From Rhynchonema sp. JSB1_4 (Eukaryota > Nematoda > Chromadorea > Monhysterida > Xyalidae), in the NCBI GenBank assembly GCA_030248065.1, contig JASAMV010007717.1, positions 1-64,000 of the forward strand: a DNA stretch of 64,000 nt. The letters are read 5' to 3'. A program made the translations under genes and the position numbers. The notes under the pieces were generated by a model, which was not told the origin of the DNA, ran no database searches, and saw only the letters and a program-made list of their open reading frames with translations. Of the stretch, positions 46,001-58,000 are shown one piece after another (positions within the stretch are counted from its first letter, which is position 1; every line of letters begins with the position of its first letter).

Positions 46001-49000
46001 AATATAAATTCGATTGAACGAAAAGTTCAATCCAGTAAGTTGCAATACACAGTGAATGTGCTGCTCATCCTCACCACTTGCGGTCTGCGCCTTGTTTCAT
46101 GGGGGCGTGAGCAGTTGCCCCAATATTAGCGACATGACTGACATTATTGGTCCGCAAACTGGAGCATTATTGACAGCAACAATTTCAACAAGAAAATCAT
46201 TCGTGTTTCCACTACAAAGATGGTCACCCAGACCATAACATTACTCCAAAACAGATAACTTCTATTGCGCGACGGTTTCAGTCCCAGGGCACAGGTTCAG
46301 GCCCGACCGAGTCAGACCAGGCTGGAGCCTAATTATAAAAATGGAAAGTTGTGACAGATTAATATTATCTATTAGTAGAAGACACCATAAAAAGTGAGAG
46401 CTTGATGAAGGCAGCAATGAAAAGGAAAAAACAGTGAAATAAATGAAGGCAAAAAAGCGAGCAAGAGCAAATTTAAAAAATTGCGCAAAAAATAAAAAAA
46501 AATTTTGAAACATACTAAATAAAGGTACGGTTCAGTCCCAGGGCACAGGTTCAGGCCCGACCGATCGAGACCAGGCTGGAGCCTAAGCCTAAGCCTATAA
46601 ATGGGTCAAATATGCTGGGCATGACTCGGCTGGGGCTGAAAAAAACGGGCCTGAAAAGGTCGGGCCTGGACTTCCGGGCCTGAAAAGTGGCGGAATAGAT
46701 AACTTCACCAACCATTTCCGATCTCAGTGGTGCCAGTCTGTCCTCAGCTTCTTCAGCCTCTTCGGGTGTGGTCCCCGACGGAGGAGGGGGTGCGTATTTG
46801 GCGAATTTCGGTCGCGGGATCTTGGCCGGAACGGGGGGTGGAGGAGTCTTGGTTGGCGAGGGACTCGATCTCAAAGGCGCCTTGCTGCCTGACGTTGGTT
46901 GCTGATCGGCTTTTTTGATGGCGACTTTTGTGCTCAGACCTATGGAAAGACGTGAATTGCACCGTGGGCGTAGGCTAACGGTCTTCAAATCAAAATAATC
47001 AAATCACTTCGTCAACTCAAGCAGCTCCTACATTCAGTTGACGAAATGATATTTTGACTCTGAATTTGGACCACAGTACTACAAGTCCGTGTGCGTGAGG
47101 GCGTGTGTTACAATATATGTATGTAGCAACATGTTTCAAGGAAAAGCTTGGTACAGAACAAACACTACCCATGCAAATATAATCATAATACATACATCTA
47201 GAAAACAAAAGACACAAAAAATATTTATAAGATGGCGTTGGCGGCAAGCCAGTTTCCAAGTGGGTCTTGGCGAGATCCGGTGAAGACCAAAGCCTAAGTC
47301 AAGTCAGATATTTCTGAACGCCAATATGCTTAAAACCAGACGTAAAACCCATCTGGGAATGAGCTATACAAAGCCAACAGTCCAAATAACAAACCTTCCG
47401 AGCGTTTCTTCGCATCAGGTTTGCCTTGTGTCGTGGTAATTGCGGGTGTTTTCTTTTCCACTCCCGCTTTGGCCCCTTGACCTTTCACACTTTTCGCGGT
47501 GTTTTTGTCAGCGATATAGGCCAGCGAGTCGCCCTTTTTGCTGCTGACGCGCGCACTCTTGCTCAGATTTGTGCCCCGCTTAAAAGGTTGCGGTTGAGTA
47601 CTGGCGTATTTCTGCGGTCCGGCCTGTTTGGTCTCCTTGGTTTGTTCGCTCGTCAGAAGTTTTTGAAGAGCCGCTGCTTTGGATAGTTCGAAGGCGCGCT
47701 GCAAATGAGTGAATACAGAGACCTTATTTGATGCTCAAGTTGATAATAACATTATGATCGCTAAAACCTTTGAAGTGTAGTGCTTGCGAAATCCGACGAT
47801 ACAAAAACTGGACCATCGTATAGTCCGGAAACAAAAACAAAAGTCATCAAGGCGTGGTGACCAACACCGGACCTGCTGGTCACCAATTTTACTGTATCAA
47901 CTATGGTCCGACCGATGAAGTTTCCCAACGGATCAAGGTTCCGTGCTACTATACTTGATGTCGGATTTTTCAATGGCATGCAGCAAAACCGCACATAAAA
48001 TTATTTGAATAAAATTGATTAAAATTAAATAAAATTGATGGAACTCACAGTGCCGCGTGGTTTCGCGAAATCGACCTTCTTCGGCGGTGTTGGCTCGTAG
48101 TCGGCCTCATCACCGTCCATCAGCTCAAATTCGGCGTCCACCTGGCGGGAAATTTGAATTTCAAATGCTTTTTCCCAATGTCACCATGTGCTTGTATTGG
48201 TAGAATAATAATGCCAGGCGTTCAAGCAAATGTTTTAGCTCAAAAGGTTTTTCGAATAAAAGCAGGTATGAGTAAGCGCAAGAACTAACACTAGCATTCG
48301 GCGTCAGTTGACAAAAATAGCCAAGCCAAAATGCTAAACACGCGCGGCACCATTACGACTTTGAATGTGCCCAAAATTCACAACAACATCGCCCCACCTT
48401 CACGTCATCGTGGCCCATGTCCGCGGCACTGTCGCTGGGCGACGTGTCTTCCTCCACCGACTCGGTTGAGATCTGCTCGGGCCCGTTTCCCACCGATAAT
48501 TCTGCGGCACCGCTGTCCGGTGAAAGCGTGGTCGGCCGTGGAGGACGGGGCTGGATGAATAATTGTAGCTTTGTGGTTGGATTGAGAGTTTGGGAGGTTT
48601 CCGTAAGTGTACCTAAAATCGGGGTTCAAAATTTGCACAATAGCGGGATCACATCCTGACCGTTTTTTAATCACCGTAGCGAATATACTCAAAGCAATGC
48701 CAAACAGATGGTGAAACAAGGCAAATACAGAAATGAACAGAGACACGGCAGGAGTGAAAGTTTCTGAAGTTCACAAGTTCGGCAAAGTTGATGTGTTTCG
48801 CAAGCAAATCACTTTATAAACTTATAACAAAATGCCTTAACACACGCAAACACAAATGCATCTAGATAGGGTGCTGCATGATTCCAATAATAATGAAATC
48901 ATCCGTCACACAAACCGACACGAAAGAGTGTGCGAAAAACATGTTCCCATGATCTGAACATGGGCCTTGTTTTCACGAACTGTTGCCCAACAGATACACG

Positions 49001-52000
49001 CATTTTGTGACGCACAATTGCAGATGCGAACGCTGCATGTTTCGGATGCGCAAACGTTTTGAACGGGGGAGCTAAATCTTTATTTCACTCGTTAATTTCA
49101 AACTTGAAACTGCACCCCGCATGTCAAATTACTTTGCGCGTGCAACATTTGCGAGTGTAGCGCTTTTGTGCGCCATCACACCACACCTTCGAGCAAGCGC
49201 ACATGCTGGCTGATGTTTCACAGAAGCACAACGCAAGATGCGCAATATTTTACCTAACCACATTTCTGCGCAACAAAATACATCGACTCGACTTTTTTTC
49301 TATAGTTGTTGTTGTATCCACCTGACACCAATTCACACCAAATCTCGTATCAATTTTACAACGTTTTTCGTAACCTTGCCTGTGCGTAGGTTACATTTGC
49401 GTGAGATCAGTCTCAGGCTGGCAAAAGTGCAATGTATCGTATCTGATCACCAAAATCGACGTTCTGTCACCGCGAGAAGTCACCTTGTATCCATGTCTAC
49501 ATTTAACCACTGCGTTTTGATGTCGCATGCAATAACTGAGAATTGTGCCAATACAGTCATACATGCCAAATCGCAGCCAAATCATTTTTGGGCTGGGTTA
49601 AATTTAAAGTCGATATTTGACTTTGGATGAGCTGATTAAATGCGAGCTTGCAGGATCAGGGTAAGTCCAGTACCAAACATTTATCTTGAAGATTTTTGAT
49701 GCACAATCACGCGCGTCGCAGCAAAAATGGCAGAGCACTTTTTATGACATGACCGATTGTTATGTGCAATTTTACAAAATAAATATAATCACTACGGATG
49801 CGTGGGGTAGAAATAAGATTACGATTTTTTGTTTTTGCAACTTTAATTCAACCAGTTTTTTTAATGTAGCAAATGTCAAGAAATGTATAATACATAACCG
49901 GCAATAATTGTCTGATAAATGCGGTAGCAAAAAGCAACCGCCCATAAATTATGCATACGAGTAATACGAAAGCTTGTTTGTTTGTTTTGTTTGCGTAGTC
50001 AACCCGAACTACATGGCTGGCGTGCAAAAGTGGTCTCTGCGATTTCAACGCAATGAAAACGGAAATTACGGAAAGGGAAAAAGGTACAAAAAGGAAATTT
50101 CTTACCTCCTCAGCTGAGTCCAGTACTAGGGTCCGATCATCAGGGGTATCGGGATGGTCCACTTGCGCTGATTCGGGTGTTTTCGGTGACGTTAGAGGCT
50201 TTTTCGGCACTTTCGGTGGCGTTTTCTTCTCGCGAAACGACAGACGACCGGAACCTCTGAAAAACTGACGAGCGATATAATCCTTATCTTATCATTACTT
50301 AACCTAATGACATAGTTTTTGAAGAAGGTAACAGTAACCAACGATACAGTAACCCCGATACGGTAACCCAGACAGTAACTCTGATGATTCCTTGATATGT
50401 TACAGCAATCCCACTAGTAACAGTACCCCTTCGCGCCATGTTTGCCCGCGCACCTTCTCACAAACGAGGCCCCATCCGGAGTCCCTGCCGTCGTATCGTT
50501 GTCCCCATCGGCCAGTGGCTGCAGTTCATCAACTGAGCGCTCCTCAAATCGAACCGGCAAATCGATCGGTCGATCGATCACGGTGGTTGTCGATTGATCA
50601 GCATCGGATTCGGATTGATTCGTTTGATTTGATTTTTTGCACGATTCACATTCCGTCGTCGCGTCGTGAATCGTTGATTCGCCGCAACCGATCTGAGATG
50701 TTCCGCGACTTTTCGGGGCCGGAAGTTCAGGCCTAGTTTTTTAGGCCGATTCAGTCCCAGCATGTTTGACCCATTTATAGGCTTAGACTTAAGCTCCAGC
50801 CGGGCCTGAGTGGGCGGATCTGAGCCTGTGTCCCGGGACTGAATTGTCCCACAATAGATCTGAGAATGTGTGTTAGCAAGCATGACGACAGTATAGTGGT
50901 GCACCAGGCGCTCATCATCGGCCAACAGTTGAACAAAACAGCGCTGTTATAATAAGCATCGAGATGGTTTCCTCCTGATGTTTCACATCGACGAGGTTTG
51001 GCACTTTGTCCGTCTGTGAAAACACGGGCCGAATTGGCAAATCAGTGGAATCAGTGGTCGCTCATCAAATTTCATTGATCACGTGGTGCCCCAGGTCATC
51101 ATCAGCGCTACTACAGCACCCCACAAATACAGTATCTTACCGTAACCACATCGACATGCGTGCGTTGTGCGCCCGGCATCAGCCATAGTTCATCTCCGTC
51201 CATGTGGACTGTTCGCGGCACCGGCTCCTCAGGGATCAGGGAGTCCGTCTGTACGGCGCATTCGCTTGAATCGGGACGGGAGATCGGGGAGGTGTTCTGT
51301 GAATGGGATTACGGTACGTCGGTGATGTTTCATTTTGGCTTTTAGCATCCTTGCTTCAGGTGCACCGAATGGCTGTATTGTATTCAAGATTGGCTCAAGT
51401 GTGTGCTATGTATTCGGGTGTACTAAATCACGTTCGAGTTTTTCGTCAGATATGTTTGGTGGTCTTACTGCTGTACCGGAGCAGGCGCTTTTTCTCGAGA
51501 TGTCTTATATGGCACAAGACCAAAGATGCTGCAGGATCGATTGATATGATGAATCCACACCGCTGACATACAGTGAACTACGCACGGCACCAATAATCTA
51601 AACTCCATCCACATACAAACCTGCTGTGTTCCAATTGTGGGTGGCGGTGAACTTGGCAGATCAGGCACCCATTGTGGCGGGCTGGCACTCGGTGACGTCC
51701 TTGCCCACTGTCTCATCACACTGTCAGGCGTTGTGCCTCGTTCGTGACATCTCAGTGATGTTTCAGTTTGTCTGTGTATCAGCCGCGCTGGCGGATTCGT
51801 GTTGACGAAAACTGACCTGCAATAGACAGTACGGGATGGGATTGATTAGGGATGATTTGGTGATGTTTCATCACTCCTAGATTTGGTGTCATTCACAAAT
51901 ATTTTGAATTTCACGGAATTAGATGATCACTGACAAAATTGGAACGATATCTAGATTGATGACTTGAGACACCAATGACGGGGGTCAGCACCAGCAGACC

Positions 52001-55000
52001 TGTATAATACTTGAAATATCACGCGTAGTTCTGCGTGATTTGTTCAAAGAGGCTGTTTTTTTGTCCTTGCTTTCTTTGGCACAGCAAAAGTGGCATCAAA
52101 ATAATACAGGGAAGGGGTGGGGAGGGAAGATATCAGATGAGATGAGATGATGAAGGGATGAGAGGTCGAGGCAGTGCAGAGAATCAGTATGAAAAAACAC
52201 TTGCTCACGCGCACGGCACTAATATTCCAACAACCGACCTGCTGGCGGTGCTTTCCGTCATCACAGCCACTCCTCGTTTGTCCACAGGTGCCCGAACTTC
52301 AACGTGATCCGTTTGCACTAATGTCTCACTGCAAATTGTTGGCTCAGTGCTCGTTTGCGCGTTGAATTGTAGCAATCTAAAAAGTGAAATGTTTTTAAAG
52401 ATGGTACTAACATTCGGGAAATATGTGTTAGGCTTATTATGACAAGACGAGCAAAAAAATCATGATAGGTCGCGTGTCTGCAGTTGGTGAGTTACGGCGC
52501 ACGTGGACATGTGGTACGTTCATACTGACGATGTTCTGATGCACCGCGCATTTACAAATCAGGTCGCAACGTGGGCAACCAAAATTACTCGGCGCATTTG
52601 CTGGCATTATGAGCACGGCACTAATATCCCGAACCATAAAATATACAACAGCACTTTTGAGTAGCGTAAAAATATTTTGACGAACTTGTCGGTCCCAATG
52701 CATTTTTCCCTCGGCATCTCCTTTCTATCCGTATTGACCGCCACTGAGTTCACCGTCGGTCGTTCCAGTTCCTTCTGTTGACGCAACAGTGCAGCCAAGT
52801 CGAGTTCGGTTTCGCTCGTTTGGTCTTTCTGTTCGGGCTTGATAGTGAACCCTGAAAGTTTCTGCGTTTAATGGCTTGCAAGGCAGGTCATGGTTTGGCT
52901 TCCTGGGCACGCATTCAGTCCGATTGCGTCTGTGGGTGCACTTTAGATCCACAAAAATAATGGGGCGCGTCTCTCACAATGCCGGGAGCTGATCACCACG
53001 ACCGCTCGCCTGAGATGACCTAAAGGCCTCACTTTCAAAAATAATGGGATACGTCACTAGCACCTGCCTACCCGAATGGCGATTCACACGCACCGGTCTC
53101 ATCTCCATCTGTGCCGATCGCAATCGACATGCCCATTTGATCAGTCATCGTATCGGCATGGATCAGAAATCGATTATTGATCAGGTGATATTGTAGGTGA
53201 TTCTCGCACTCGACCGTTGCGTCTTGTGTTTGGCGTCGGTCGGTGTTGGTCTGACCGTCCAATGTGATTGGTGCATCCGTTGTGACACCTGCGTTGTTGT
53301 GATGTTTCATTGATGGACACGTATGTATACTTTGACAATAGTTTTGGGAGAAACTTTTCAAACGCGTTGCCTGATCCGTAAAGCACACTCAACTGGCGCA
53401 GCCAGCTGAGTTGCGTAGCATTTCGCAAATCACTACGTTGGACTTTGTGTTGAGCGGCTGGCAGGCACGTGACCGCTGCAACTAATACACGCATAACGAG
53501 CTTTACGGATCAGGCAACGCGTTTGAAAAGTTTCTCCCAAAAGTATTGTCGGAGTATACATAGATGTATTTCGGCCCAATCATGTCAGGTTATATACGTG
53601 GACCAACCAAATTCCATCGTCTGCACTCTATCCGTGTTCACGTGGACATTTTCAGTGTTCGGTTTTGGTTCAGCGATCTGTGCAGTTGATTCCACATCCA
53701 CCATACTGACTCTGTCCGTCAGTGTGCCAATGGTGTGATTGATTATACACTGAAAGAATTTTGTTCCACAATTGTACGCGTGCCAAAAGCAACCAAACAA
53801 CATTTTGATTCCTGCCTTGGGCCTGTTTTCACCGATGGGCTGGGTACCAGGACATCGTTAGTGCGAATACACCACATTGCACATTGTCATCATGGGACCA
53901 GCATGTGAGCAGGCAATGCGACGTTATTCGCAGAGTTTAGGTGTGCCTCCAGTTACCAAAAGGGCCCAAGGACAACATGTTCATCAGCCCTGTGGCTTTC
54001 TTCGCTTACCCCTGTTCCCTCGGTAGCCGTTTCTCGGTCCCACGTAATCTTCATTTGTTGGCGCGCTTCTGCTTTGACCAATTTTTCCTCCATTTCACTA
54101 CAGTTGTTACAAGGGCCAGCAGTTATCGACGAGCGTTTGGGCAGCGGCAGAGGGGCCGTTTGACTGCCGATCGTGGAACGGTTTCGGCCTGAAATTGCGA
54201 TTATGGGCAATTCGGAATACTAGTGCCGTGCGCATATGAGCACGGAGTTTGGCTTTTATCAGGACTGGGTTTTACGGTTTTTCAGAGTTAATCAATACCA
54301 CTTTGAGTGTTCCAATGTGTTAGTGTTCAAATTTCACATTTTATTCAAATTAGCCAGATTCATTCCTCCAGGTTCTTATCCACAGAGCCTTTGCGCAAGG
54401 TACTAATATCACAAGACCCTAACCCCTCCTTCCAAAATCAGGCAACAAAGTCTATATCGTACCTGCTTTCCGATCATCGCACGTCGTACAGCCGGCCTTG
54501 ATCTCCACCTTGGCTGATGACTGCACCGTGGGCGCAATGTCGATTTTGGCTGTGGTGCCTGCACGGGCGTGGGTGATGTTTCACTAGTTTAAGCGCAACT
54601 GACGCAGAGTGCCTGGGGTGCGGCTTTCTTGGTCTTTCAGCTTGTTATCAAGACCGTTGTCATTGGAAAAAGAAACGTGCAAAACGATCTAGGCAACAGA
54701 AATGTCAACCAAATTGTCTGTGATTTCTGAGCAGAACCAACTGGATATCCATTCTGCAACGTATGCAATCATAATTATTCAAATTAGAACAATCAAAAAA
54801 TTTTCTTCGAAATGAAAAGGCATAGACGCAAACACCACCCACCAACAGACACCCTCTCGGGTGGCGCCGTCATCGTATAATTGTCCCTTTTCAGCGCTTT
54901 CTCCGGCACTTTAATAAATGCAGGAACGATCGAATCGATATTATCCTGCGACAGTCGCTGTGTTTGACGCGTAAACTCCTGTCGCCATTGCTGAATTTGC

Positions 55001-58000
55001 TCTTTGAAGAATTCGGTGCTGTTTCCCAGCAGCGAGCCGCTTTGCAACGATTGCTGGCTGGGTGTGTGCTCGCGAAGACCGCCTGAAAGAGGGGAAACCG
55101 TAAATATATGTGGTGCTGGTGAAGTGACGATGACCTAGAACACCACAGGGTTGAGGGGAAACGTTGTGGGCACATTCGACCTCATACAATGATGAGTGCT
55201 GTTTACATTACAACGTGGACGCTGACAGAATTGTTATCATGCCCTGGGTTGGAAAAAAAATTTTTTTAAACAAGTTTTTTTAAGTTAAGTTTTTAAGTTT
55301 TTTTTCAATTTTTTCTTAAAAAGTCTCAGATTCGGGGAAATTTTTACCAAATTTGCCTAAAAACGCGCAAAATCGCGAAAAAATGCAACTTTAATTGACA
55401 AGTCACTTTTGTGACTTGGTTTGCATCACTTATGAAGGGTGTTTACGTCATTTCGATGCAATCCAACAGTCTGTGCTTGTTATGGACCTATGATTGCTGC
55501 TCTGTGGTATCAGACACAACAGTTTGTGGTCGAATAAGCAAGATTCACTGATAAACCACACAGAATTGAGAATATATAAGCTGCAGAAATACTTGTCGGG
55601 TCGCTGAATCAGTCGTATATGACCGACACGATGGGGTATGACATCAAAGTACCATGTAAGTACATGCATACTGTGTCTCATGTATCACGGGAAGGTATAA
55701 TAACATCATTTGGGGCATCTTAGATATTGGTCGCACAATGACCATATAAGAATTCATCAAAATCAATCCTGATTTTCACGTTCAGTCACTCTTAACTACT
55801 GTGCTATTTGTGACTCTCACAAAACATTTTCAGCTGAAAATTATCTAGCAGATCAACCACGTTGCCGCAGGTCTGAAACATTCTCTTTAATACGTGTTTT
55901 GTGTGTGATCGCGCAACGCAACGTCATTGCTCCGTCACTAGCCTGCTTTGCGATTCAGGAAAAAAATTTGACCAATTCTTATAAAGTCATTGTGCGACCA
56001 ATACCAAATACATACCCCAAAAGTGATTTTGTGAAGAAAATTTTTCGACCCTTGAGAAAAAATGACAAAAAATAACCCCCAAAAAGGCCATTTTGGACGT
56101 TTTAGAACATTTTGTTCCCCCGAAAAATTAAAAAAATTTTTTAAAAATAAATTTTTTTCAAAAACCTTTTTTTAAAAAATTTTTTTGCCCAACCCTGATC
56201 ATGTCCATCGATTGGGACGGTTATGTTCATGTGGCATGTTCATTACGACACTTGGCACATCCATCAGTTCAGGCTCACGCTTATACTGGAAACCTAATCT
56301 TACATATGTGAGATTAGAGGCTTATTGTGTATTTTTTTAATAAAAAAAGGTTGCCAAAAAATGGGCTTAAATGCCCAAAAATGGCCTTTTGAGGTAAAAA
56401 ATAGGCACCTTTTTTCTGACCCCAACGTAAAGCCTGTACATGACTCCGTCCTATGAGCACACCCATCACGTGGTGTTGGCGAGACCTGACCACAAGTTAA
56501 CCCGGCCCCAATCACCCACCAGCCACAATAGCAGGTGGCCTTCGTGTTCCAGTTCTATTCACAGTGTATTCCATGTCCTCGGTGTCGGTCATCGAGGCAC
56601 CATCCCCCGGCCGGCGTCTGTCCATAGGGTGTGACGAGAGCGCTGATTGGGTTCTGTGTAATTATTTTTGGTGCGTTATTTTATGGTTATTTTATTATTA
56701 TTATTATTATTTTTATTTTATGGCGTGACATCAATGCATGCATATCTGGTGAATTCGCAATGCCGATGACCTGCACGTCAAAATGTCTATAGGAAGGAAC
56801 TGGGGGCAACCGGCAACAATCGTGCACAATTCATTGTGTTCTGAATGTGAAACAACGTCAGCACCGTGCAAGCAGTGGTGAAAAGCGCAACAACCTTCGA
56901 CGGCTATCTGGAGAATATATAAAAAAAAACCCAACACCCCGCCACCCCCAAAAAACAAAAAACCCACAAAAACACAAACCCCAAAAAAAATAAAAACAAA
57001 CCAAACCACCAACCAAAACCCTTTAATGCTCACTGTGAGTACGGCAAAGCTCCAAGGAGTATTTTAGGGTGCCAGAAATGTTTCGCCGTTTGCGTATTAT
57101 GGTGACTGGTCTTCTATGGGACCGATACGCCTTTCTCAGCTAAAAAAATTAAATACACGCAATAAGTGAAACATCAACCAGCCAGCCTACCTAGCATATC
57201 GTGGTGCTGCGTACTCTTCCGCATCCGAAACTGACCCATCCCTGTAGCGTCCCATCGTTTCGTTGAGCATTTGTCGGGATCGACGCAGCGCTGCGAAGCG
57301 GTCGTAAGTCGATGCTCGACCCAAGTGGCGATCGCCTGATGTTTCAAGGGATTGCGTGTGTTTGGGATGGGTTTTATTTGTGGTTATTTCTGAACCATTA
57401 CCATTACATTCAATCTGTGTATGCCAGTCCCATCATCATCATGAATGCATCGCGATCAACATAATGCACCTGTTCAGCCCCTATTCACTTAGCCTATTCA
57501 CGTCCAATTGATCGATTTAGACCATGAACTCGCAAATTGTTTATATGTACATACAGTAGTTGGTGTGGTGTATATTTTATTGGCGGGTATAGCACCTGTC
57601 CAGCTCAATTTGCCCGCTCAATTCTAATATTGGTCGGCTGAGTTTGAGAAGCAACTGAGCATAATAGCTAAAACTGTGCGACGCATTAACGCACTGACGA
57701 TAACCTTGTGCACCATCAGTCTGTGAACATAGCACAAATCGAGAAACCAGCCAAAAAGCAACCAGACCTAATGCCAGCTCCGAGTCACTCATGCAACCGC
57801 TGTCCTGCGAATCAAACGGTTGACGGCTGTGTGGTGATGGACTGACACTGGTGGAACTGCCACGGCGTACGGAGAAGAAACCTGAAAAAAAATTGGGATT
57901 GACACTGGCTAAATGGATCATTTGGTGCACTTTTCAGCACTGATGATGACCTGGTGCATCCACCATGTGCCTGCGAAATTGAAACCATGTCAATTATGCT

